From Candidatus Uhrbacteria bacterium (GTDB lineage: Bacteria; Patescibacteriota; Patescibacteriia; UBA9934; UBA11717): 8,741 bases of DNA. A model generated the notes under the pieces. That model saw nothing but the letters and a program-made list of their open reading frames with translations. It had not been told where the DNA came from and searched no databases. Where the stretch lies: assembly GCA_018701105.1 (NCBI GenBank), contig JABIWD010000048.1:1-8741 (forward strand). The letters are read 5' to 3'. A program made the translations under genes and the position numbers. Below are positions 1-6,083 of the stretch, piece by piece (within the stretch, counting starts at the first letter, position 1; every line of letters begins with the position of its first letter).

Positions 1-1
1 C

Positions 2-457
2 TTCAAGGTGGATGCCGAGGCGCATCCTTGCGGTGCGATCGAGCTCCACTACGTCGCCGAGGTCGTCCAGGATGTGGCGAACCCCGAGTGGCTCGTCGAC
101 GTGTTCGACGAGGAGGTGCCGATGACCATGGACAGCGACTTCGCCTTCGATCCCTTTGTGCCGTTCAACATGAACGTCTCGCAGGGTGACGAGCTCCACT
201 ACACCTGGTACACGGGCGGCTGGGAGTCGTGGCAGGACATGGGTCCTGAGTGGGCCGGCGACATGGATGTCGTCGTGATCCCTGCGGGGGAGACGGTGTC
301 GCTGGACTTCGTTTTCGATGCCACGCTCGGTGTGCCTGTAGGATCCGAGGTCGACTTCTTCCTGAGCATGACGCTCTGGCGAGACGTGACCACGGACCAG
401 ATGGTGTTCGACTACATGTTCGGGGACACACCCTGGATGGTCGCCGTATTTGATTGA
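2..457 (+). CDS. 3' part of an extremely acidic, probably exported protein of unknown function (5' end outside window)
   Basis: I do not recognise this gene. The frame is open from the first bases of the window, reading F-K before the GTG at position 8, so the visible 150 or so residues are most likely the C-terminal part of a longer protein and the GTG is not a trusted start. It ends with TGA at 455-457. From position 8 onward I count 19 Asp and 11 Glu against one Arg and no Lys, with many Trp, Phe and Val. The alternating hydrophobic stretches (for example IPAGETVSLDFVFDATLG) suggest a beta-sandwich domain, as in cell-surface or secreted proteins; that is inference. No membrane span or anchor is visible at the C-terminus. 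The region is far richer in GC than its neighbour: 40 of 60 bases at 61-120, against 20 of 60 at 841-900. This suggests a different mutational history or acquisition by transfer. Confidence 0.7.
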   Translation, partial: FKVDAEAHPCGAIELHYVAEVVQDVANPEWLVDVFDEEVPMTMDSDFAFDPFVPFNMNVSQGDELHYTWYTGGWESWQDMGPEWAGDMDVVVIPAGETVSLDFVFDATLGVPVGSEVDFFLSMTLWRDVTTDQMVFDYMFGDTPWMVAVFD

Positions 458-488
458 GACCCAATAGTCGGCTCTACTAGCCGCCTAT

Positions 489-540
489 CGAGAAACGCCC
501 TCCAGAAAGGAGGTGATGTTCACTTGGTGGGCGGTTTTCG
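489..540 (+). other. Long imperfect hairpin downstream of the acidic gene; possible terminator or regulatory RNA element
   Basis: Bases 489-500 pair with 529-540 in a 12-position stem with one A-G mismatch and one G-T wobble. The inner part is CGCCC/GGGCG and the outer 3' arm holds TTTT. A second hairpin, AGGTGA-TGT-TCACTT (511-525), sits at the tip. An alternative small hairpin is CCTCC-AGAAA-GGAGG (499-513). It begins 32 bases after the stop of the acidic gene, so it could end that transcript, but the T-run lies inside the stem rather than after it, so it is not a textbook terminator. The stretch 458-608 holds no gene I can support beyond this element and the promoter at 591-599. Confidence 0.45.
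504..517 (+). promoter_or_regulatory. Full-length Shine-Dalgarno-like sequence, 14 bases
   Basis: AGAAAGGAGGTGAT is the exact complement of the common bacterial 16S rRNA 3' end (AUCACCUCCUUUCU). Possible starts after it give only very short peptides: ATG at 516 (12 residues, too close to the SD) or TTG/GTG at 524/527, ten or more bases after GGAGG (14 codons, stop TGA 566-568). It lies within the hairpin at 489-540. No other start in this window has an SD of this strength, so either a tiny leader peptide or a non-coding role is possible. Confidence 0.4.
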
Positions 541-590
541 ATTTGCAGAGCTGAGCCTTTTATCGTGAACTCCATCGACGAGGGTAGACA

Positions 591-599
591 TGATATAAT
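591..599 (+). promoter_or_regulatory. Extended -10 promoter for the membrane-protein gene at 609
   Basis: TGATATAAT is a perfect TATAAT hexamer (594-599) with the upstream TG of an extended -10. No good -35 is seen at the expected distance. The hexamer ends nine bases before the ATG at 609, so transcription should start within about three bases of the start codon and the mRNA would be leaderless or nearly so. Confidence 0.75.
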
Positions 600-608
600 G
601 TCTTCACT

Positions 609-1592
609 ATGGCAATATGGCCGTTCTCAATTTTTTCTAGCGAGGATAAGACGGCTCCTGTGATGGAGGAAATGAAACAGGGGGATAAACCTGTCTTGCT
701 TAAGGCGGAAAAAGAGGCAGACAAAATTTATAAGAGGGAGGTGTGGTGGTTGGAGCACAAGACAGGATTGCGTAAGGGCGTGGTCATCTTTTTGATTGGC
801 GTTGAAGCTGTGTTTGGTTTGATTGGACTATATGCATTTGCAGACTACTACTTGATTGATTACGTAGAGGAACAACAGTTAGTATCAACATTTTTTGAAG
901 GAACTGGAGATTTGCAGGCAATCAATACTCGTCAGCAACCAACGGAGTTACGTTTTGAAGACGCCGTCTCTATTCAGAGTGGGCAGCGATACGACATACT
1001 TGCATTTGTTGAGAACGCGAACGTTGATTGGATTGCAGAGGTGACGTATCACTTTGAGTATGGCGACACTCAGTCTGAGCAAGAAGTGGTTGTTGTGAAC
1101 CAACAGACAAGGTTAGCGTTAACAAAGTTGGGGCTCGATGGTGCGCGTGATAGGACGCCGAGGATAACGATCGACAATATACGTTGGCAAAGAATTAACG
1201 CGCACGCGATTCCAGATCCCATATTGTGGAAAACTGAGCGATGGAACTTTGAGGTGAGCGAGATTACGCATGATACGGACATTGAGATAGGGGACCGTGC
1301 GTTTGGACGTACGAACTTCACTATAAAGAACAAGACCGGGTTCGGGTATTATGAGGTTCCGGTAACGGTGATTCTCAAGAGAGGAAATACATTGGTGGGG
1401 GTCAACAGAACTACGCTGAGCAATTTGCGAGGTCTTGAGGAGAGGACGATTCAGGTGGATTGGTTCGATACAGCGCCATCTGCGTCGGTAGTGGAGATCC
1501 ATCCGGAGTTGAACCTGTTTGATGAGGCCAACTTTATTCCAGCGGGTGCAGATGACGAGTTGGATAGACGTGACATACAAATTAGACGATAA
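609..1592 (+). CDS. Single-span membrane protein with a large beta-rich C-terminal domain, function unknown
   Basis: This is a 327-residue protein that I cannot assign to a named family. The N-terminal 55 or so residues are polar and charged (cytoplasmic by the positive-inside rule; note HKTGLRKG at 50-57). One clear transmembrane helix follows at about 57-79. The remaining 245 or so residues are soluble, rich in Val, Ile, Thr and charged residues, and look like one or two beta-sandwich domains, the last around 230-310 (TNFTIKNKTG...). The layout resembles membrane-anchored proteins with an outward-facing FxLYD- or CARDB-like domain, but that is only a shape comparison. The ATG at 609 was chosen because an extended -10 sits just upstream and no SD is present. 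A strong terminator follows the TAA stop at once, so the gene is probably transcribed alone. It starts a region of much lower GC than the preceding gene. Confidence 0.85.
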   Translation: MAIWPFSIFSSEDKTAPVMEEMKQGDKPVLLKAEKEADKIYKREVWWLEHKTGLRKGVVIFLIGVEAVFGLIGLYAFADYYLIDYVEEQQLVSTFFEGTGDLQAINTRQQPTELRFEDAVSIQSGQRYDILAFVENANVDWIAEVTYHFEYGDTQSEQEVVVVNQQTRLALTKLGLDGARDRTPRITIDNIRWQRINAHAIPDPILWKTERWNFEVSEITHDTDIEIGDRAFGRTNFTIKNKTGFGYYEVPVTVILKRGNTLVGVNRTTLSNLRGLEERTIQVDWFDTAPSASVVEIHPELNLFDEANFIPAGADDELDRRDIQIRR

Positions 1593-1598
1593 ACAGAC

Positions 1599-1620
1599 CC
1601 CCGCAGCAATGCGGGGTTTT
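1599..1620 (+). terminator. Intrinsic terminator after the membrane-protein gene
   Basis: A perfect 7-bp GC-rich stem, CCCCGCA/TGCGGGG (1599-1605 with 1610-1616), with a GCAA tetraloop, is followed by TTTT (1617-1620). It begins seven bases after the TAA stop at 1592. It separates this gene from rodA, whose own -10 element lies only 18 bases further on. Confidence 0.9.
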
Positions 1621-1635
1621 AGTTACTGTGATTTT

Positions 1636-1644
1636 TGGTAAGAT
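1636..1644 (+). promoter_or_regulatory. Extended -10 promoter placed for a leaderless rodA mRNA
   Basis: TGGTAAGAT is an extended -10 (TG, one base, hexamer TAAGAT at 1639-1644). Exactly six bases separate it from the ATG at 1651, so transcription should begin at or next to the start codon. No -35 is evident, and no SD is present. The same spacing recurs before the genes at 2761, 5870 (minus) and 7172 (minus). Confidence 0.7.
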
Positions 1645-1650
1645 GCGTGT

Positions 1651-2745
1651 ATGCATAAATACTCGCGCTTATTATCCTCCTTCGACTGGCTCTTGGCACT
1701 GTCCGTCTTTGTGCTGCTCGTTTTGGGGATCTCCGCACTGTATGGGATCGGACTGTCCTCAGCGCCTCCAGATTTCACGAACGTGATCAAACAGATCGTC
1801 GCCCTGTCCATCGGGCTGGTTGTTGCTTTGTTGTTGGCCTTGTCGAACTTCCGATTGTTGCGATCCTACGCTGGCACCTTGTATGCAACTGGCGGTGTGG
1901 TGCTTACGGCGCTTCTTATCTTTGGAGTGAATCGACGTGGGACAACTGGTTGGTTCAGCTTTGGTTTTTTCGACGTTCAGCCGGTTGAGTTTGTAAAGAT
2001 TATTCTAGTTGTTGCCATAGCGGCGATACTTGCCAGTCGTACTCGTCGCATCGTCAGGTGGAAAGAGTTTATTGCAACCGCGATTCCTGTTGGTATCTAT
2101 TCGATTCTGGTCATGATGCAGCCAGACTTTGGGTCGGCTGCGCTGATGATCGGCGCTTGGATCGTGATGTTGCTGTTTGCTGGATTGGATAAGAAGGTGC
2201 TGTTGAGCTTGATCGCCACGGGGTCTGCCATGGTTGCCGGTGCGTGGTTTTTTTTCTTTGAGACCTTCCAGAGGAACCGTATCCTCACGTTCTTGAATCC
2301 TGAGCTTGATCCGCTCGGTGTTGGCTACAACGTGACACAGGCAAAGATTGCCATTGGGGCAGGGAGGTTCTTTGGACGCGGGCTTGGATTTGGGTCGCAG
2401 AGTCAGCTGCAGTTTTTGCCCGAGGCGCAAACCGACTTTATTTTTGCAGCCATCGCTGAGGAGCTTGGATTCTTGGGTGTGTTGCTTGTAGTGGCGGCGT
2501 TTGGACTTTTCTTCTGGAGGATTTGGCGACTGATTAACAAGACGCGCGACGACTTTACAGGGTACTTGCTCATCGGGCTCGGTACGCTCTTGTTTATCCA
2601 GATGACAGTGAACATTGCGATGAATTTAGGGATGATGCCGGTGACTGGATTGCCATTGCCATTCGTTAGTTACGGAGGGTCTTCGTTGCTATCGAGTTTG
2701 GTGATATTCGGATTAATTGAGAGCGTAGCGCTCCGTGAGAGGTAG
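1651..2745 (+). CDS. rodA: RodA/FtsW-type SEDS peptidoglycan glycosyltransferase
   Basis: This 364-residue polytopic membrane protein of the SEDS family polymerises lipid II into glycan strands. RodA usually works with a class B penicillin-binding protein in cell elongation. About ten hydrophobic spans are visible. Family motifs appear in order: the segment ending QPVEFVK (110-116), QPDFGSA (157-163), FLNPELDPLGVGYN (214-227), SQLQFLPEAQTDFIF (251-265), AEELGF (269-274) and PVTGLPLPFVSYGGSS (330-345). The Asp in TDFIF (residue 262) corresponds to the essential SEDS acidic residue. The GSQSQLQFLPE wording resembles RodA more than FtsW, but FtsW cannot be ruled out from sequence alone. Length is normal for RodA. 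The ATG is fixed by an extended -10 six bases upstream. It ends with TAG and is followed after 15 bases by the zinc-ribbon gene, which has its own promoter. No mreC or PBP2 gene is in view. Confidence 0.9.
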   Translation: MHKYSRLLSSFDWLLALSVFVLLVLGISALYGIGLSSAPPDFTNVIKQIVALSIGLVVALLLALSNFRLLRSYAGTLYATGGVVLTALLIFGVNRRGTTGWFSFGFFDVQPVEFVKIILVVAIAAILASRTRRIVRWKEFIATAIPVGIYSILVMMQPDFGSAALMIGAWIVMLLFAGLDKKVLLSLIATGSAMVAGAWFFFFETFQRNRILTFLNPELDPLGVGYNVTQAKIAIGAGRFFGRGLGFGSQSQLQFLPEAQTDFIFAAIAEELGFLGVLLVVAAFGLFFWRIWRLINKTRDDFTGYLLIGLGTLLFIQMTVNIAMNLGMMPVTGLPLPFVSYGGSSLLSSLVIFGLIESVALRER

Positions 2746-2754
2746 TGGTAGAAT
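2746..2754 (+). promoter_or_regulatory. Extended -10 promoter for the zinc-ribbon gene
   Basis: TGGTAGAAT (hexamer TAGAAT, 2749-2754) begins one base after the rodA stop codon and ends six bases before the ATG at 2761. The predicted mRNA is leaderless. No -35 box is seen at 16-18 bases upstream. Confidence 0.65.
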
Positions 2755-2760
2755 AGCTTC

Positions 2761-3144
2761 ATGGATACATCTTCATCCAATTTTTTGACCCAAGGTCTTA
2801 AACTCGTTTCAACGTGTCCGCTTTGCAAAAAGGAGCATTCAACGGATCCGCACATTATCGAAGCCAGTGATGATCGTTGTCTAGTTCACGTAACTTGTGG
2901 GCATTGTGGTCATGCGATTATGGCTGTTTTGAACATGCAAGATGTTGGCGTGAGCTGCGTTGGGATAATGACGGACTTGTCCAAAGAAGACACTGGCTTG
3001 CTGCTAGATGGGTCCGAGGTGAACATTGACGATGTGCTCATGACCCACGAATCGCTTAGTTCTGATGGGTTTTTGTCACATTTTAGCGATAGACCGTCGA
3101 TTTCCACTACAGAGAAAGATACCAGCAAAACGCTACCTATATAG
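2761..3144 (+). CDS. Small protein with a four-cysteine zinc ribbon, function unknown
   Basis: This is a 127-residue protein. Two CxxC knuckles, CPLC (Cys19, Cys22) and CGHC (Cys46, Cys49), are separated by 23 residues, which is the classical layout of a zinc ribbon; a few His lie nearby. The middle (about 55-95) is hydrophobic then acidic: a segment around VGIMTDLSKED, then an Asp/Leu-rich stretch. The last 30 residues are polar, Ser/Thr-rich and probably disordered. No signal peptide or membrane span is seen, so it is likely cytoplasmic. The ribbon could bind nucleic acid or a protein partner; nothing in the sequence decides this. It lies between rodA and the L25 gene on the same strand but has its own -10 upstream, and a new consensus promoter begins 28 bases after its TAG stop. 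I do not recognise a named family. Confidence 0.85.
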   Translation: MDTSSSNFLTQGLKLVSTCPLCKKEHSTDPHIIEASDDRCLVHVTCGHCGHAIMAVLNMQDVGVSCVGIMTDLSKEDTGLLLDGSEVNIDDVLMTHESLSSDGFLSHFSDRPSISTTEKDTSKTLPI

Positions 3145-3172
3145 CCCGATGCGGCCGAGCGTTGGAGCGCTA

Positions 3173-3201
3173 TTGACAGTTTCCGCCATTATTGGCATAA
3201 T
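3173..3201 (+). promoter_or_regulatory. Consensus-like sigma70 promoter for the L25-DUF3048 genes
   Basis: TTGACA (3173-3178), a 17-bp spacer, then CATAAT (3196-3201), with TGG just before the hexamer giving an extended -10. Transcription should start near 3208, leaving an A/T-rich leader of about 19 bases with no recognisable SD before the ATG at 3227. Confidence 0.85.
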
Positions 3202-3226
3202 TCGGCCATATTTTTGAACTATATAT

Positions 3227-3958
3227 ATGGAACGACTGACATTGAACGCCATGCCACGTGAGGCATCTACAGATCCTGCGGATGTACGAGCAGAAAGCCG
3301 CATTCCTGCGGTTATTTACGGTGGTACACGAAAAGAGGCTACATCACTTTCAACGGATCGAAGTGAGACATTGAAGGTTTTGAAGAAGATTACGCAAAGT
3401 ACAGTTATCGACGTCGAGATTGACGGTAAGAAGTCAATGGCGTTGGTAGGAGAGATTCAGCGACACGCTGTTACAGACGAGATCGTACACATGGATTTTC
3501 GACAGGTTGAGCAGGGAGTTCCTGTGAAGACTAAGATCGGTCTTGAATTCGTTGGAGAGTCAACAGCAGTTAAGACACTCGGTGGAACCTTGGTTATTAA
3601 CCGAGACCGCATCAAGGTGTCTGCAGCTCCAGAGAACCTTGTAAGCATGGTTTCAGTGGATCTATCAACTATTGCAGATTTTGAAACATCTATTTCAATT
3701 AAAGATCTAGAGCTTCCAGAAGGAATTGAGCTATTGGACGAAATCACAGCATCAGTTGCCATCGTTCAGAAGCCTAAGTCTAAGGAAGAGATTGCAGCTG
3801 AAGAAGCCGCAGAGGCCGCAGCAGATGCAGAGGCAGCTCCAACAGTTACTGGTGGCGAAGAGGGAGAAGAAGGCGAGACGCCAGCAGATGGAGAGGCTGC
3901 TCCAGCAGAAGGTGGCGAGGCAAAGGCCGACGCACCAGCAGAAGAAAATGCCAAATAA
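3227..3958 (+). CDS. rplY: Large-subunit ribosomal protein bL25, CTC/TL5 long form
   Basis: This 243-residue protein is the long (CTC/TL5) form of bL25, which binds 5S rRNA in the large ribosomal subunit. Residues 1-90 form the L25 domain, with the family signature RIPAVIYGG at 26-34 and a basic pattern near DGKK. Residues 95-185 form the TL5-like beta domain (VPVKTKIGLEFVGE...). Residues 186-243 are a low-complexity tail of Ala, Glu, Gly and Pro, very acidic and probably disordered. The core is of normal size; the tail is on the long side. The ATG at 3227 is supported by the promoter at 3173-3201 and by the family N-terminus; no SD is seen. Its last 11 bases overlap the start of the DUF3048 gene, which suggests co-transcription and translational coupling. 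Confidence 0.92.
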   Translation: MERLTLNAMPREASTDPADVRAESRIPAVIYGGTRKEATSLSTDRSETLKVLKKITQSTVIDVEIDGKKSMALVGEIQRHAVTDEIVHMDFRQVEQGVPVKTKIGLEFVGESTAVKTLGGTLVINRDRIKVSAAPENLVSMVSVDLSTIADFETSISIKDLELPEGIELLDEITASVAIVQKPKSKEEIAAEEAAEAAADAEAAPTVTGGEEGEEGETPADGEAAPAEGGEAKADAPAEENAK

Positions 3959-5030
3959 GAAAAAACAATCACAGGGGGAGAAACAGGGGAAAAACGGATA
4001 CGCTTTCAGCGCTCCGTTTTTTCTTCTTGCTTTTCTTGGAATCGTCGCAGTAGCTGCGTCGTTGTGGTTCGTGTTGGGAACCGGCGGTAACCAGATAGAT
4101 GAGATCGTGCATGAACCTATCGACTTGAACATTGCTTACGAGGGCGCAAGACATCCGTTGTCCGGTGAGCGTGTTGATGACGACGAGACGTTCAAGTTGT
4201 TTGCCGTAATGGTAGAGAACTCGCAAGATGCGTGGCCGCTTTCAGGGATCGAGGACTCGTACCTAGTGTTCGAGGCACCGGTTGAGGGGAATATCACACG
4301 ATTTATGGCGATGTACAGCGATGATCAGGATGTGGATGAGATTGGCCCTGTAAGAAGTGCTCGTCCGTACTATGTTGATTTGGTTCTTGGTTGGGATGCG
4401 TTGTATGCGCATGTAGGCGGGAGCCCAGAGGCACTCGATCTTATTAAGGAACGCGGAGTGAACGACCTGAATGAGTTCTTTAATGGTGGATCTTTTTGGC
4501 GTTCACGTCGGCGGTCAGCTCCGCATAATGTTTATACAGAAACTTCACGTTTAATTGCTGGGTGGGATCGCGTTATCGAAGACGAGCAGGAATACGAAAC
4601 TCGTTTGTTTAAGAAGAGCAAGATCGAAGACGAGCCACCAGAGGAGTACGAGGTTGAGGTAGAGTTTAATGGGTATGGTTACGATGTTACTTGGGTATAT
4701 GATCCTGAACAGAACGCGTATGTTCGACATCAAGCTGGTAGCGAGTACAAGTTGCGATCAGGGGCTGGTATCGCCGTACAGAACGTTGCTATCATGAAAA
4801 CTCAGACGAGCGTAATCGATAATATTGGGCGGCAAAAAATCACCACCGTTGGAGGAGGTGACGCTCAAATACATATGGATGGTCAGGTGATAGATGGAAC
4901 TTGGGAGAAAGATCTGCGGTCAACTATTATGCGATTCTATGATGATGCAGGTGACGAGATCGTATGGAATGTTGGCAAGACATGGGTTGAGGTAGTGGAC
5001 GAGGATCGAAACGAAGTTTTAGAAAGTTAA
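3948..5030 (+). CDS. Membrane-anchored DUF3048 (YerB-like) protein
   Basis: This 360-residue protein belongs to the DUF3048 family (Bacillus subtilis YerB), whose function is unknown. A Lys/Gln-rich cytoplasmic N-terminus (1-17) precedes one transmembrane span (about 20-43), so the protein should be anchored in the membrane with its body outside. YerB itself is a lipoprotein; here no lipobox Cys is seen. The N-terminal DUF3048 domain runs from about 57 to 200 and carries the family hallmark GPVRSARPYYV (133-143) followed by AHVGGSPEA (154-162). The C-terminal domain covers about 210-355. The frame is open upstream to 3726, but only because of the repetitive L25 tail. I chose ATG 3948 because it gives a proper basic-plus-TM N-terminus and a weak purine-rich AGAAGAAA precedes it. 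It overlaps rplY by 11 bases and prmC (opposite strand) by 12. A strong terminator follows. Confidence 0.88.
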   Translation: MPNKKKQSQGEKQGKNGYAFSAPFFLLAFLGIVAVAASLWFVLGTGGNQIDEIVHEPIDLNIAYEGARHPLSGERVDDDETFKLFAVMVENSQDAWPLSGIEDSYLVFEAPVEGNITRFMAMYSDDQDVDEIGPVRSARPYYVDLVLGWDALYAHVGGSPEALDLIKERGVNDLNEFFNGGSFWRSRRRSAPHNVYTETSRLIAGWDRVIEDEQEYETRLFKKSKIEDEPPEEYEVEVEFNGYGYDVTWVYDPEQNAYVRHQAGSEYKLRSGAGIAVQNVAIMKTQTSVIDNIGRQKITTVGGGDAQIHMDGQVIDGTWEKDLRSTIMRFYDDAGDEIVWNVGKTWVEVVDEDRNEVLES

Positions 5031-5870
5031 GATAACGACCCGTGGTTTTCCCGCGAGGTCGTTTTTGATTTCAAAGGAAATGCCAGGAGCAACTTCGTCG
5101 AGCATTGGTTCGATGAGGTCATTCTGCCGAGGGTCGATCTCGAGCAATACGAACAGGTCTTTAGGTAGCTCTTCTCGTCTCGAGTTGATTTGCATCAGCA
5201 GCTCACGATAAAGATCGAGTCCGTCGGAGGCGTCTGATACGAGCGCTATCTTTGGCTCGTAGTTTTTCACTTCGTCGGGTGACGTGTTCCACATATCTTC
5301 ACTAAGGTACGGAAGGTTGGCCGTGATGATCACGCGTTCATGACGCTTTAGTTCGTTAGGCCAAATTGGTTCCAGGAGGCTGCCTTCGTGGAGGCTTACC
5401 TGCGCCTCGAGTTTGCGTGCGTTCTTTTTTGCAATCTTGAGCGCTCGTTTTGAGATGTCCGTTCCGATGATCGGACGGTTGGTCTCAAGATTCAGAGTTA
5501 CCGCTATCGCTCCGGATCCCACGCCGACATCGATAAACATCGAGCTATCATTGCACAGAGCGACTGCCTCTTCCACCATGATCTCGGTTTCCGGTCTTGG
5601 AATAAGCGAGTGATCGTTCACCGCGAACTGACGACCAAAGAATGATCGCGATCGGAGTATATACGCCATCGGTGTGTTGCGCGATCGTGCTTTAGCCATT
5701 CTGATAGAGCGAGATTTTTGAAATGAACTAACGTCCTCATCGTCATGCGCCAAAAGATCTGCATGGCTGATATTCAGAACATGCGTAAGAAGTTGTCGTG
5801 CATCGTCACCGGCATGGTCACGGGGTACGATGTGTGAAGTGAGCTCTTTTAGAAGTTCCTTGCGTGTCAT
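5019..5870 (-). CDS. prmC: Release factor glutamine methyltransferase PrmC/HemK
   Basis: This 283-residue protein has the usual PrmC length. PrmC uses S-adenosylmethionine to N5-methylate the glutamine of the GGQ motif in release factors, which speeds peptide release. The N-terminal helical domain covers about 1-85. IPRPETE (90-96) is the conserved lead into the catalytic domain. Motif I for SAM binding is DVGVGSGAIAV (114-124). The substrate-glutamine motif, normally NPPY, reads NLPY here (185-188; codons AAC CTT CCG TAC on the minus strand). The C-terminal DLAGKPRVV segment fits the family. The ATG at 5870 is supported by an extended -10 six bases upstream. It lies downstream of prfA on the same strand, its likely substrate gene, but separated by 267 bases with a terminator, so it is probably transcribed on its own. 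Its 3' end overlaps the DUF3048 gene by 12 bases, tail to tail. Confidence 0.92.
   Translation of the reverse strand: MTRKELLKELTSHIVPRDHAGDDARQLLTHVLNISHADLLAHDDEDVSSFQKSRSIRMAKARSRNTPMAYILRSRSFFGRQFAVNDHSLIPRPETEIMVEEAVALCNDSSMFIDVGVGSGAIAVTLNLETNRPIIGTDISKRALKIAKKNARKLEAQVSLHEGSLLEPIWPNELKRHERVIITANLPYLSEDMWNTSPDEVKNYEPKIALVSDASDGLDLYRELLMQINSRREELPKDLFVLLEIDPRQNDLIEPMLDEVAPGISFEIKNDLAGKPRVVILTF
5034..5066 (+). terminator. Intrinsic terminator of the L25-DUF3048 transcript, inside antisense prmC codons
   Basis: AACGACC (5034-5040) pairs with GGTCGTT (5057-5063), and inside it CGTGG (5041-5045) pairs with CCGCG (5051-5055), with one bulged A at 5056 and loop TTTTC. The T-run (5062-5066) and a further GATTT follow. 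It starts four bases after the DUF3048 stop. The same bases encode the C-terminal GKPRVV segment of PrmC on the minus strand. Confidence 0.85.
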
Positions 5871-5876
5871 AAATAT

Positions 5877-5885
5877 AGTTTATCA
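5877..5885 (-). promoter_or_regulatory. Extended -10 promoter for leaderless prmC
   Basis: Read on the minus strand, TGATAAACT (TG-A-TAAACT) ends exactly six bases before the prmC ATG (5870). The hexamer matches TAnnnT. It is fused to the T-rich tail of the terminator just upstream, so there is no room for a conventional -35. No SD is present. Confidence 0.6.
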
Positions 5886-5921
5886 AAGAAAAGGGCCCCA
5901 CCGTACAGTGCACGGGGGGCC
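5883..5921 (-). terminator. Strong intrinsic terminator between prfA and prmC (minus strand)
   Basis: GGCCCC (5894-5899) pairs with GGGGCC (5916-5921), and CCGT (5901-5904) with ACGG (5912-5915), with one bulged base at 5900 and a 7-base loop. On the minus strand the stem is followed by CTTTTCTTTG, a good U-tract. On the plus strand A-rich bases precede the stem and no T-run follows, so it works in the minus direction. It would end a transcript coming from the prfA side or from the gap itself. Confidence 0.8.
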
Positions 5922-5933
5922 GCAGTCTCGACT

Positions 5934-6083
5934 TCAATTTCCGCTGCCTAGGAGGAGGGGGATCGGCAACATCTTTGCTGTCAAGGTGACTGGAGCGAAC
6001 GCTTGAGCTGAGGCGGGTGCCTCTAATGCGGCATTGGGGACTACCGCACCGTTATGGCCCTCGTGCTGTCCAGTGTTGATCAC
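5934..6083 (-). CDS. Candidate 49-residue small protein, or part of a small RNA, in the prfA-prmC gap
   Basis: A GTG-started frame of 49 codons fills the gap between prfA and prmC and ends with TGA 13 bases before the terminator at 5883-5921. The product is rich in Ala, Pro and Leu; the middle reads EAPASAQAFAPVTLTAKM and the end has PIPLLLGSGN. No Lys/Arg-rich or Cys motif is present and I recognise no family. Counted by codon position, G+C is about 65, 49 and 61 percent, a coding-like low second position, but the opposite strand would show nearly the same pattern. TAG lies two codons upstream, so GTG 6083 is the only possible start, and it has no SD. A weak promoter with its own terminator would equally suit an RNA gene of about 190 bases. 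Treat as a candidate only. Confidence 0.3.
   Translation of the reverse strand: MINTGQHEGHNGAVVPNAALEAPASAQAFAPVTLTAKMLPIPLLLGSGN

Noticed and set aside
504..517. Remnant of a 16S rRNA gene on the minus strand
   Set aside because: The match stops after 14 bases; the bases that should precede it in 16S (the conserved GGCTGG segment) are absent.
3145..3172. Terminator after the zinc-ribbon gene
   Set aside because: Only a 4-bp AGCG/CGCT pairing with no T-run is present.
3726..3947. N-terminal extension of the DUF3048 protein by 74 residues
   Set aside because: The extension is the Gln/Arg-rich shadow of the repetitive L25 tail; starting at 3948 gives a sensible basic N-terminus followed by a membrane span.
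5413..5613. Plus-strand open frame inside prmC
   Set aside because: It is a shadow of a well-conserved minus-strand gene, with no start signals.
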